Below the pieces are notes generated by a model. It did no database searches and was not told the origin of the DNA. It saw nothing but the letters and a program-made list of their open reading frames with translations. A DNA stretch of 23,697 bases, taken from assembly GCA_001275005.1 (NCBI GenBank), contig JWZX01000127.1, forward strand, positions 1 to 23,697, in the 5' to 3' direction. Made by a program: the position numbers and the translations under genes. Shown here piece after piece: positions 8,941 to 17,558 of this stretch. The stretch is from Chrysochromulina tobinii (taxonomy: Eukaryota; Haptophyta; Prymnesiales; Chrysochromulinaceae). The first letter of the stretch is position 1; every line of letters starts with the position of its first letter.

Positions 8941-9230
8941 ATGCTGCTGTTCAACACGACGACGGCGAAAGGTGCTCGCGATCTTTTAGATGATCTTGAT
9001 CTTAAAAGCGAAGTACACTCATTGAGTACACTCCAGCGTCTCCGTAGCGTCTCCGCGGGAGATCCGAGCTCAGTCACCGCGTTTACTGCTGTACGTCAAC
9101 GACTTTCATCCGCATTCGGAATCGGCGTGAAGCAAAAGCCATATAGGCGGAGCAGCGGCGCTCGAGGCAGCACGTTTCGATGCTCACGCCCCCGCGGGCC
9201 GCAGTCGACATTCGAAAAGAAGAAAAGTTT
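8941..9230 (-). pseudogene. degenerate copy of the 3' end of the EDEM-like gene
   Basis: About 280 bp here align with 11340-11620, which holds the last codons and 3' flank of the EDEM-like gene. On the minus strand a peptide related to VSIETCLERRCSAYGF is still readable. The frame is broken by small insertions relative to the intact copy: TA in the AGCCATAGGCGG word, three bases before CACGTTTCG, and about 11 bases in the GCTCACGCC..GCAGTCG word. It is truncated after about 30 codons. The shared 3' flank also differs: the intact copy has an extra AT-rich stretch near 11400-11450. Best read as a duplicated, decayed gene end. Confidence 0.75.
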
Positions 9231-9248
9231 ATTCGTGTGACACGCCGT

Positions 9249-9331
9249 CCGGTGTCTTGGGTGTCGTCAATTATAACCATTGGCTGTGATGCCGGTGTCT
9301 TGGTGTCGATTACAAACATTGGCTGTGCACC
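9249..9331. repeat. 43-bp tandem duplication
   Basis: Two adjacent units start CCGGTGTCTTGG at 9249 and 9292 and both end near CATTGGCTGTG. They differ by a few substitutions and a 3-4 base gap. It lies in the spacer between the degenerate gene end and the SGNH gene stop. Confidence 0.75.
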
Positions 9332-9436
9332 GAGCTATACGAGCTAGTGGTAACTGAAAAAAACATCATGTCGACGCAAGAGGGCGCCCGCTCTAGTGGC
9401 CTAGAGGGACGAGACGACTTAGCTCTACAGTCTACT

Positions 9437-11083
9437 CTAGTACTTCGCTAGAGTCTTCACGCACACACTTCTCGCATCAGTCGCATTACTTGTGTTCTGT
9501 AAGCACGACGGTCCCAAATGCCCAGGCTTGCCTTCTCTGTACCCAACAGCGCAACCTCGCCCGAACTCACCTATCATTGAAGAGACCATTGACACGTGCA
9601 TGGGTCTCAACAAAGCGAAGCACAAAGACCGGCAATCTAAGACTTCCAAATTCAGCCCGTCGATGCGCACGCGTGTTGTGTTGCGCTGGCTGCTTTTTAT
9701 TCGTTTGATATGCTTTACGTGAAGGAAGCAGTACTTGCTGAAGTCTCCAACCCCGTATCTGATATTGAAGCGAGTCGTACTCGTGATGGTCGCGCCAAGG
9801 CTCGGCAAATGCGCAGTGACGTGAGGAAACGGATCTGACCCCTTAGCCCAGCCACCAGGCAATTGAGTACACAGGCACGAGCCTGAGCACCAGACGTAGA
9901 AATCTCCTGCGGAGGGGCGCCAGCTTTGCTCGTATAGGAGAGATCCTCTGAGAACAGCGCAGGTCACTCCCGGAAGCATGGCAGAGACGTTGAAGGAGAG
10001 TGGCTTTAGGTAGTCATCTGCGGTGGTGGAGAGGTATCCATATTTGGAAGCCTGACCTGAGCCACCTTCGTTGACTAGGCTCCAGCCGTTGGTGTGCACA
10101 GTGGGCAAGGAGCGAGCGTCCTCGGTGCACCACTCTTTTCCATTCACTCTGGTTGTTGTATGCGGCAGTCTCGGCTGACGGGTGCCCAAATGCATTCTCG
10201 TGGACGAGCACATGGCATCCACAGTGTGGCGAGCCACTAGCCGGGCCACAGCCTGTGCGAGCACCTCGGACCCCAGGGTGTTTGGGTGGATGCGATCTCT
10301 CGCATAAAGCGATAGGTTTCCAACCAGGGGAAGCAGTGTGCCGGATAGCACGAGGTCGACGCCGAGATGTAAGGCCGACGTCTTTAGAGCCGTCTCGCAA
10401 GAACCTGCCCGACCTCGTGCCGAGCTGCTCAAAGAGCGCCACCCCACAACGACTATTGGAGCCCTGGGTGCAGCTCGTCGCACAGCGGCAACGATATCCT
10501 CGAGCTCTTCGCTGATTCGCTGCATGGAATCCGCCTGAAGCACCGGCTGAAACTCGAGCATGACGACGTCTGCTCTGGAGACGAAGCGGTCTGTACATGC
10601 CTTGAAGTATTCGGGTTTCACAGCTCGCCTAGCCCATATTTGCACGTTGAAACGCACGCTTGGGAAGCCGTCAAGCCAAGAGGCCAGTTGACTGCCCCAA
10701 GAGTGCTTGAAGCTGCACTCTGTTGGGTTGCTGTCTTCCGCCCCGCACCCTGCGCTGACTGAGCAGCCGAGGATTGCCACTCGAATGGCGCGCTCACCTT
10801 GTTTGGATATGGCATTTGTCCATTCCGAAGAGTCAACCACCATCTTGAGCGTTTGGTCGAGCTGTTCACTTCTCAAAATATTTGATGTGTAGTTGTGCAG
10901 CATGCTCGCCTGAATGAAGCTCAACTCTGAATTCGCAGTCCACACGCGTGTGTTCTGCGGCGATTCTTTAGCGTTTTGCATGCCCTGCCAAGCCTCGTCG
11001 ATGCCGACGCAGCGTGGTGTCGAACCGATGGCCAGCCGCAACGGCACGCCCGCCATCCCTAGGAAATGGAGAATCTTGGCCAT
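9437..11083 (-). CDS. SGNH-hydrolase-like (GDSL) protein with C-terminal beta domain
   Basis: A 548-residue protein starting at the ATG at 11083 (MAKILHFLGM). The frame stays open to 11281, with another ATG at 11254, but that stretch is AT-rich and unlike coding DNA. The SGNH nucleophile block is at 104-112 (ILGCSVSAG, Ser108) and the D-x-x-H-P block at 263-267 (DRIHP, Asp263/His266). The blocks that usually carry the oxyanion Gly and Asn are changed (IWARRAVKPEYF; LEFQPVLQ). After about residue 300 a second domain (KEWCTEDARSLP, GWSLVNEG, WCSGSCLCTQ) resembles the beta-rich domain I recall following SGNH modules in other algal proteins. The last roughly 100 residues are poorly conserved-looking and might include an unrecognised intron (possible donor GTAAAG near 9720). 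Likely an esterase or acetyl hydrolase of glycans, secreted or lumenal (inference). It is less GC-rich than its neighbours and lies between two direct copies of the EDEM 3' end. Confidence 0.7.
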   Translation of the reverse strand: MAKILHFLGMAGVPLRLAIGSTPRCVGIDEAWQGMQNAKESPQNTRVWTANSELSFIQASMLHNYTSNILRSEQLDQTLKMVVDSSEWTNAISKQGERAIRVAILGCSVSAGCGAEDSNPTECSFKHSWGSQLASWLDGFPSVRFNVQIWARRAVKPEYFKACTDRFVSRADVVMLEFQPVLQADSMQRISEELEDIVAAVRRAAPRAPIVVVGWRSLSSSARGRAGSCETALKTSALHLGVDLVLSGTLLPLVGNLSLYARDRIHPNTLGSEVLAQAVARLVARHTVDAMCSSTRMHLGTRQPRLPHTTTRVNGKEWCTEDARSLPTVHTNGWSLVNEGGSGQASKYGYLSTTADDYLKPLSFNVSAMLPGVTCAVLRGSLLYEQSWRPSAGDFYVWCSGSCLCTQLPGGWAKGSDPFPHVTAHLPSLGATITSTTRFNIRYGVGDFSKYCFLHVKHIKRIKSSQRNTTRVRIDGLNLEVLDCRSLCFALLRPMHVSMVSSMIGEFGRGCAVGYREGKPGHLGPSCLQNTSNATDARSVCVKTLAKY

Positions 11084-11509
11084 GCTTTCGGAGTTATGGA
11101 AAGAACATGAAATTTGTTTTTTGCATGTGAACATGCAACTTATCAGGGGCTTTTTTCGGCCTACAGGCGTGTATGACGCGGAGAGGTTACACGGCCTAAC
11201 CATGATACACCATACATGTACCGGTACCTTAAAACGCTTTAAGAGGGCAACCATCGACGAGAATCGCTTCGCAACGTTCACAACATCCTAGCTTAAGTAG
11301 CTAGTGAGCTGTCAACGCGCAACCGTAGAACCGAATGAGATGCTGCTGTTTAGCTGCTGTTCAACACGACGCCGGCGGAAAGGTGCTCGCGCGAACGCAA
11401 TTTTGCCGTATGCCGTAGAATTTTTTCTATAGTCGCTAAGTATCGTAAAGCGATGTACACTCCAGCGTCTCCGCGGGAGATCCGGGCTCACCGCGTTTAC
11501 CGCTGTACG
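11084..11509. other. SGNH 5' flank and EDEM-like 3' flank
   Basis: AT-rich DNA upstream of the SGNH start (11084-11290, with TTTGTTTTTTGCATGTG and TTTTTTCGG runs) is followed by the 3' flank of the EDEM-like gene. No separate gene is supported. Confidence 0.45.
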
Positions 11510-11620
11510 TCAACGACTTTCATCCGCATTCGGAATCGGCGTGAAGCAAAAGCCATAGGCGGAGCAGCGGCGCTCGAGGCACGTTTCGATGCTCACGCCG
11601 CAGTCGACATTCGACGCGCA
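11340..11620 (-). repeat. direct repeat, intact copy (EDEM-like gene 3' end and flank)
   Basis: This is the partner of 8941-9230, in the same orientation. Shared words include CTGCTGTTCAACACGACG, GAAAGGTGCTCGCG, GTACACTCCAGCGTCTCCG and the coding stretch around 11500-11600. The two copies bracket the SGNH-hydrolase gene. Confidence 0.85.
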
Positions 11621-14600
11621 CGCGCTGTTCGCGCGCTTGTCGGGGCGGTGGCACGAGGCGCCGTGATGGGCACCGAGGCTGCTCACCTCTTGCCGCTGTG
11701 AGAAGATGGTGTGGAAGGGTTGCCAGCGCCCATCGGGCGTCGTCTCGGCGGCCTCGAGCTTCAGGATGCCGTCCCCATGGGCCCTCACGTTGATCTGCCA
11801 CGAGAGCTGGGGTGGGCCGCGCAGGTTCGTACCGATGCTACCGGCAGCTACCGGCATGCTCGTCATGCTCGTCATGCGCAACCCGCCGGGCTCGGACTGA
11901 GCGGGCTGGAGCACATCGAGGGTGATGGAGCGCAGGGACGGTGGGAGCTGCGCGAGGGCGGTGCTCGCATTCGGTAGCTCGTACGCGGACAGCGCCGCGT
12001 GGAGGAGCAGCTCGGGCGGCACGAGCTTCTGCGGGGTTTCGTCAGCTCCTTGGGCGAGCTCCTCTGACGAACCTTGGGTCGCGGGTATGCAGCAGTGGTG
12101 GTCGATGCACCCGCTGTGCCCCTGGGCGCACTCGTGCAGCATCATGTCGAAGCCGTGGCGGCAGCATGCCCCTTCCGGCCCGCAAAAGTGGCATGGGCCC
12201 GCCTTCTCCTCACACGGCCACCAGCAGTGCACGTGCAGGTTCTGGACGGGCGCTGTGGCCGCCAACGTTTGTGAGTCGTCACTCGTCTGTGTGCGCGCGG
12301 GCGGAGGCTCGCGTGGCCCGATCGGCACAGGCGACGAGGACGGCGGGCTGCCTGACAGGCTGCCGTCCGCAGCGGAGCGGACCCTATCCTTGTGAGTGTC
12401 GTACACCTGGTCGAGGCGCTCGCGCAACGCAGCGACCGCCGCATGGGGCAGTGTGAACAGTGAGGGCACCGGGTTCGTCAAGCCCTCGTCGTAGGCGGGC
12501 GTGGGCACGCACAAGCCGCGCGAGTGGCGCGCACGGGGCCATGAGGGCGGCCACCAACTCGAGTCATCCATGGGGGAGGATGACGAACCCGACGCGCCGT
12601 GTCGGGCATCGGATGGGGACCTTTGTCGACGCCTTTCCTTGGCAGCGGCCTCTGCGGCGGTGGGCGCGTCGGCGGAGGCAGGGGGCGGTCCGAAGGCGGG
12701 CGGCGGTTCCCCCGGCCCACCTGCCTTATTGGGACCACAAGGGAGGCCCTCAGGGATAGCGACGCGCGTGAAGCCGAGCGCACTCAACGCACCCAGCGCC
12801 TGGAGCAGATCACAGGGAGGTGCTGACGGGTCGGGTAGCATCACCGCCCACGCGGACGCGATCGACGTGCGTGCTGGCACGGCGGCCGGTCCGTTCTCGG
12901 CGGCGGCGGCGCCCTCGGCGGCGGCGGCGCCCTCGGCCACGAAGGCGGTCGGCCTCTCGGGCACTGGCCAGAGCCGCTGCAGCTCTCTCTCGACGTCCAA
13001 GGCTGAGCCGCATTGCTGCACGAGCACCGCCTTGCGCGGGATCCCATCCGCCGCCTCCATTGACGAAACGGACGGGATCCCATCCGCGAGCGCCTCCACC
13101 AGCGCCTCCTCCTCCTCCTCCTCGGCCGATCGTTTCGAGGAGCGCTTGCTGGCCCTCTCCTTCTTACGTCCGCGCGAGCGCCCCGTGCCCGACACGGCGC
13201 TCCCGGCGCGTCCACTCAAGCCCCGCGTGCCGAGATCAACCGAGATATCAGCCGAGATATCAGCCGAGATTGGCCGTCGCGAGGGAACAGGGTTCGCGGA
13301 CAGCGTGAGCGGCGGACCGTTCGTGTGCGGTAGCGCAAGGCTCAAGAGGTGCGTCGCTCCGCGCCACCTGTGGGGAAGCAGAGTGGGCGTCGTCGTGAGC
13401 ACTCGCATGCTCGGAGGCTCAAGAGGTGCGTCGCACCGCGCCACCTGACGTGGCCGCCCGATCGGCGGCTCCACTCGAAGTCAAGTCAAGGCAAGGCAAG
13501 TCGAATCAAGTCACGCCAAGTCAAGTCACCTGACGTGGCCGCCCGATCGGCGGCTCCACTCGAACTGCAGCCCGCATGTCGCGTTTCGAACGGCGAGCGC
13601 GATCACAACCGACTCGGCCACCTGCTGGCCCGTCGGTTTGGTGCTCGCGCCGGCGCTCGGAGGGTCGCTCTCGGGCAAGGCGACTGTCCACACCTGTGGG
13701 GAAGGGACCCGGGACGCCGTGGTGAGCACTTGCATGCCTGCTGCCCGCATCCTCGCAAGGCGACTGTCCACACCTCCGCGGAGAGCATTCACATTCACAT
13801 TCACATTCACATTCACTGTCCACACCTCCGCGGAGAGCGCATCCAACTGCTCGGCGGCCGTGGCACGCACACGTACACCGCGCGGGCCTGCAGAGGCGGG
13901 AGATCAGGGCGGGAGATCAGTGTGGATGTGTGAGTGTGTCATGCCATCCGAGGTATCATTGCTCATCAGTGCTCAAGGCGGGAGATCAGGGCGGGAGATC
14001 AGTGTGGATGTCATCCGAGCTGCAGCAGTGCCCACCTGCAAAGGCGGAGATCGAGCCGGAGATCTGGGCGGGAGATCAGTGTGGATGTCATCCGAGGCAT
14101 CATCAGCAGTGCTCACCTGCAAAGGCGGAGATCGAGCCGAGCGTCGCATGGCTCGGCTCTGCCGCGAGCATGATCATCAACTCTTGGGCGGCCTTTGCAG
14201 CGATGGCCTGCTGACGCTGCGACTCCTGCTGCTGCTCCTGCTGCTGCTCCTGCTGCTCCTGCTGCTGCTCCTGCTGCTGCTGCTGCTGCTCCTGCGGCGG
14301 CGGCGGCGGTGGTTGGCACTGCTGCAGCTTCTGCTTCCGCGTCTGCTCCTGATGCCGCTGTCGGCGCGACGACGGCGGCGGAGGCTCGCGAGGATGCGAC
14401 TGTGAATGTGAAGACGGCAGCTGTAAGGCGTGGCACACGAGGTGGGCTCCGGGCGGCTCGAGGCCCGCCGCCGCCGCCTCGGCTGCCGCGGCACGCTCAC
14501 GACGGCGCTGCAGCAGGAGGCTCGTGGCGACCGTCGCGCGAGATTGTAGCTCGCTCCTCTCGAAGCAGTCCGAGTAGCTCAGCCCCGCAGATCTGATGAT

Positions 14601-17251
14601 CTGACGAAGCCGGCTGACCGGCAGCTCGACGATCGGCAAGCCATGAGGCTCATGTGAGGGCAGCCTCGCGCTGGCCGACGCACCGCCCGACACGGCGCTA
14701 TGGCCGCCCGACACGGCGCCAGCACCGCCCGACACGGCGCCCTGACGCGAGCGGACGGGCGGCGATGGCGAGAGCTGTTTGTGCCGGCGGCGATGGTACC
14801 GATCGGCTTCGGCGCCGTGTCGGGCGACGGCCTCGGCCTCACCAGGCGCACTGGCGATCTCGAAGGATCTCGGCATCGAGATCCAATCGAGATTCAACAG
14901 GCCTTGTAACAAGCGCGTGGCCGTTGGCGGAGGAGGCGGCGGAGGAGGCGGAGGCGGCGGCTCGGCGGCCGGTGGCACCAAGCGCTCGCGCGAGGCTCGC
15001 AACTCCTCCTGCGCCGCCGTCAACTCGACGGCGTCGTCGTCGTCGTCGTCGGCGGCGGCGGCATCATCGTCGTCGGCGGCGTCGTCGGTGGCGTCGTCGG
15101 CGGCGTCGGCGGCGTCGTTGGCGGCGGCGCCATCCACGGAGGTACCGAGATCGGCACCGTGATGGTCACCTACTTCCGCCGCCGGTGTGGAAAGCGCGGG
15201 CGCCGTGATGGGCGGCTGCTTCGGAAACGCCGTGCTGATCGGGATGATATGGCCCTCGGTGGAGAAGACGTAGCCGGATGCATGCGTGTTGGGGAAGGCG
15301 TCGTCATCAAAGAGCAGGTAGAGATACTTGAGTGTCTCCGCTAGGAAAAAGGAGGGGGTGTGATCTTCGAGCGTCATGTCGAGCACCGACTTGACCGCGG
15401 CGAAGCCCGAGGGCGTACGCGCGATCTGGTTGAGCGAGATCACCATCTCGCGCCCCATCTCGAGGTACCGGTCGCTACCGGTCGCCCGGTACAGCGCGTA
15501 GGTCGATTCGGCCAGTTCGGGGCGCAGGGGATAGTACGCCATTGAGGAGTGCACGGCGGCACGGGCCACGTCATATCGTTCAGGCAGCACGCGGAATCGA
15601 GACCAGAGGCTGTGCGATGGCCACGCACACCAGTCAATGGACATCAGAGGCCATCAGAGGCACTCCGTGGTCATCAGTGGCACGCTGTGGCACTCCGCGG
15701 CACTCCGCGGCCATCGCACCTGTGGAACGCTTCCTGTGTCTGCGCGGCCGCGGCCACGTCGCCAGCCAGCACTTGCAATGCGGGCCAAAACGCCTGCAAC
15801 GAGTCGAAGGAGGCCACCTCGGCTTTGCCCGCGTACATGTTGGCCTCGCCGTACCAGGGTCCTATTTGCAAGTGAGCGAGGGCTGCGCTGTACGACGCGT
15901 TCCAAATTTGGAATAACTCGGGCGTCCCGAAGACGAGGTAGCTCTTGAGCGCATACCTGCGTGGCAATCAGAGGCCATCAGAGGCCATCAGAGGTCATCA
16001 GAGGTCATAAGAGGTCATCAGCGCTCATCAGCGCTCATCAGAGATCATCAGAGATCATCAGATGGTCGCTCTTGAGCGCGTACTCGTAGAACGAGTCGAT
16101 GCCCGCGCCGATGCCCGCCATCGGGTTGCGCCAAGCCCCACTCACGACGTCGAGTGTGTTGCCGAGTAGGTTGCGTGGAGAGCGCTTGGACCAAAGCAGC
16201 CGCAGCGCGCAGAGCGCGGCGTCCTCGAAGCGAGAGTCGAGCGTCAGCCGCGAGAGTGTACCTGCATGGCGGCCAGTGGTGGTCAGTGGCAATCAGTGGC
16301 GATCTGTGGCGATCAGGCACCATGAATGGAAATCAGTGGCAATCAGTGGCGGCCAGTGGTGATCAGTGGCAAACAGTGGCGATCTGTGGCGATCAGGCAC
16401 CATGAATGGAAATCAGTGGCAATCAGTGGCGGCCAGTGGTGATCAGTGGCAAACAGTGGCGATCAGCGGCGATCAGGCACCATGAATGGCAATCAGTGGC
16501 AATCAGTAGCAATCAGTGGCGGCAAGTGGCAATCAGTGGCAATCAGTGGCAATCAGTGGCAATCAGTGGCAATCAGTGGCAATCAGTGGCAATCAGTGGC
16601 GAGGAGCGCACCGAACTCGAGGAGGAGCGTGCCGATGCCTGCCGTGCACTGCTCGCGCTTCGCATTGTGGTGTGGCACGCCGCCGCGCAGGTGCACAAAG
16701 GCGCGCGGCAGCTGCGAGCAGCCGGCGTCAAAGGCGGAGAGCAGACGCTCGCCGAGATCAGCCGCGAGGCGAAGCAGCTCGCCGCGGTAGCCGCGCATCG
16801 TCAGGTGCCTCGCGCCCTCAATGTGGCCGCTCGCGAGCAGGTGTGCAGAGAGCAGCCCGCCGAGGACACGGATGTTGGTCTCGAAGAGCGAGACCTCCAC
16901 ATCCAGGTCGAAGGACACATGCTCGCTCACCCACCGCACGCCACGCTCGAACTCGCTCACGTTCCCGGCGATCGCAAGCGTGTCGAGCGAATCGATGAGA
17001 GTGAGCGCCACCCCATGGTAGCCTTTTCGTGTCGGCGTGGCGGCGCCGAGCTCAACGAGCGAGTCGGTGTGCGTCTGGCTGAGCGGCCGAAGCTCGTCGT
17101 GCGGAAACGCGTACCGCATGTAGCCATCGTACGTGTGGTAGATCATCTCGCGCACTGTCTCGCGGAGAGCGTGCCTCTCCTCGAGCGGCATGCCACCGCA
17201 GCAGCAGCAGCTGGCGGCGACGACGGCGGCGCGCATACGTCGTGTACGCAT
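11510..17251 (-). CDS. GH47 alpha-mannosidase, EDEM-like, with long C-terminal extension (7 exons)
   Basis: Exons, 5' to 3': 17251-16612, 16261-16084, 15956-15720, 15609-14117, 13887-13826, 13693-13530, 13367-11510. All six junctions are GT-AG and join in frame to 1543 residues. Residues 1-20 resemble a short signal peptide (MRTRRMRAAVVAAS). GH47 spans about 22-475, with FPHDELRPLS, FETNIRVLGG (Glu124), GIGAGIDSFYEYALKSY (Asp269), LRPELAES (Glu383) and STEGHIIP (Thr469). These match the conserved acids and Ca2+-ligand Thr of GH47 enzymes, and DSFYEYALKS is EDEM-style. Family members trim or recognise mannose on misfolded ER glycoproteins for degradation. The tail is odd for a lumenal protein: Asp/Ala, poly-Pro and poly-Gln runs, a helix LRQIIRSAGLSYSDCFERSEL, basic GRSRGRKKER (986-995), a Cys-rich module (about 1306-1351, WWPCEEKAGPCHFCG) and a second Cys cluster (1497-1532). 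No KDEL. Joining of exons 4-7 is inferred from splice phase and needs transcript proof. Confidence 0.82.
13368..13529 (-). repeat. EDEM-like intron 6, both flanking exon ends duplicated, CAAGT run
   Basis: A 162-bp intron, donor GTGACT and acceptor CCCCACAG. A perfect 38-bp copy of the exon 6 end plus donor start (13527-13564) lies inside at 13442-13479. A copy of the exon 7 start (13341-13370, 29 of 30 identical) lies at 13418-13447. Between donor and first copy is a degenerate CAAGT array (13478-13527). Confidence 0.82.
13694..13825 (-). repeat. EDEM-like intron 5, triplicated AG|GTGTGGACAGT junction
   Basis: A 132-bp intron, donor GTGTGG and acceptor CCCCACAG. Intron start and exon 6 start share GTGTGGACAGT. 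A perfect 24-bp copy of the exon 5/donor junction (13815-13838) lies inside the intron at 13763-13786. Between them is a hexamer run (CATTCA)5 at about 13786-13815 on the + strand. Confidence 0.83.
13888..14116 (-). repeat. EDEM-like intron 4, repeats copying the exon 4 end
   Basis: A 229-bp intron, donor GTGAGC and acceptor CTCTGCAG. A perfect 26-bp copy of the exon 4/donor junction (14114-14139) recurs at 14033-14058, and the intron's own 3' end (13888-13905) resembles the exon 4 end. A 30-bp unit beginning GGCGGGAGATCAGTGTGGAT (+ strand) is perfect at 13990-14019 and 14067-14096 and partial at 13908-13930. Confidence 0.8.
14225..14293 (-). repeat. CAG-type trinucleotide repeat coding poly-Gln/Glu
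   Basis: Interrupted CTG/CTC triplets on the + strand read as CAG/GAG on the gene strand and give a Q-rich stretch with regular single E residues in exon 4 of the EDEM-like gene. Its GAG interruptions are regularly spaced. Confidence 0.85.
15610..15719 (-). repeat. EDEM-like intron 3, decamer repeats, terminal inverted repeat
   Basis: A 110-bp intron, donor GTGCGA and acceptor GCACAG, joining ...QEAFH-S to LWSRFR. It starts with GTGCGATGGCC and ends with GGCCATCGCAC followed by AG, a perfect 11-bp inverted repeat at the intron ends. The interior holds decamers such as GCCTCTGATG and GTGCCGCGGA. Confidence 0.82.
15957..16083 (-). repeat. EDEM-like intron 2, decamer repeats, duplicated junction
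   Basis: A 127-bp intron, donor GTACGC and acceptor CACGCAG. Its first 16 bases (GTACGCGCTCAAGAGC) match the first 16 bases of exon 3 (GTATGCGCTCAAGAGC) at 15 positions. The rest is decamers of the form CTCTGATGGC / CTCTGATGAC / GCGCTGATGA. Confidence 0.88.
16262..16611 (-). repeat. EDEM-like intron 1, decamer minisatellite
   Basis: A 350-bp intron, donor GTGCGC and acceptor ATGCAG, joining ...LLLEF-G to TLSRLT. On the gene strand it is almost entirely a 10-bp repeat, GCCACTGATT and variants. Two perfectly identical 80-bp higher-order units (eight decamers each) lie at 16301-16380 and 16381-16460, followed by a partial third. The last eight decamers (to 16600) are nearly homogeneous. Confidence 0.85.
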
Positions 17252-17558
17252 GTTGGGTTCCCGTGCCCCGAAGAAGCGAGCATCGTTGTTTCATGTTTGC
17301 GGCGCCACGTCGAAGTCGACGTCAGACTGCTCAACACAACGCACTGATCCGTACCTGTACACGTGCTCGTGACCACACAGAGAAAACTTCGGACATGCGC
17401 GAAAACACAGCGGGTACGCGCCAAATTTGTGACGCCCCCTCCGCACGGCAAACAACGCAAACAACTCAGATTCAACTCTCAACTGTACTCACGGGTCACG
17501 CCGCAAGAAAGCAGCAGATCTCCACACAAGCACACATGCGGGGCGCGGGCGTGCACTC
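17252..17558. other. EDEM-like 5' flank and IST1 3' flank
   Basis: A 307-bp spacer between two minus-strand genes. It must contain the EDEM-like promoter and 5' UTR and the IST1 3' UTR. It is slightly AT-richer around 17380-17480. No gene or recognisable element. Confidence 0.45.

Noticed and set aside
11084-11281. Longer N terminus for the SGNH protein
   Set aside because: The first codon of the extended frame is GTG, and the stretch is AT-rich with long T runs, more like 5' flank than coding sequence. An ATG at 11254 remains a minor possibility.
12501-13448. 315-codon plus-strand ORF
   Set aside because: It lies antisense to exon 7 of the EDEM-like gene; Ala/Ser/Arg-rich with no domain, and it crosses the repeat-filled intron 6.
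13368-13474. Reading the EDEM-like last exon as a separate gene starting at 13474
   Set aside because: The codon at 13474 is GTG and the frame there lies in intron-like repeats. Exon 6 joins exon 7 in phase at 13530/13367 and exons 4-5-6 also close in frame, so one gene is the better model.
16281-16600. CRISPR-like regular repeats
   Set aside because: The unit is only 10 bp with no spacers, it sits in an intron of a eukaryotic gene, and no cas genes are present.
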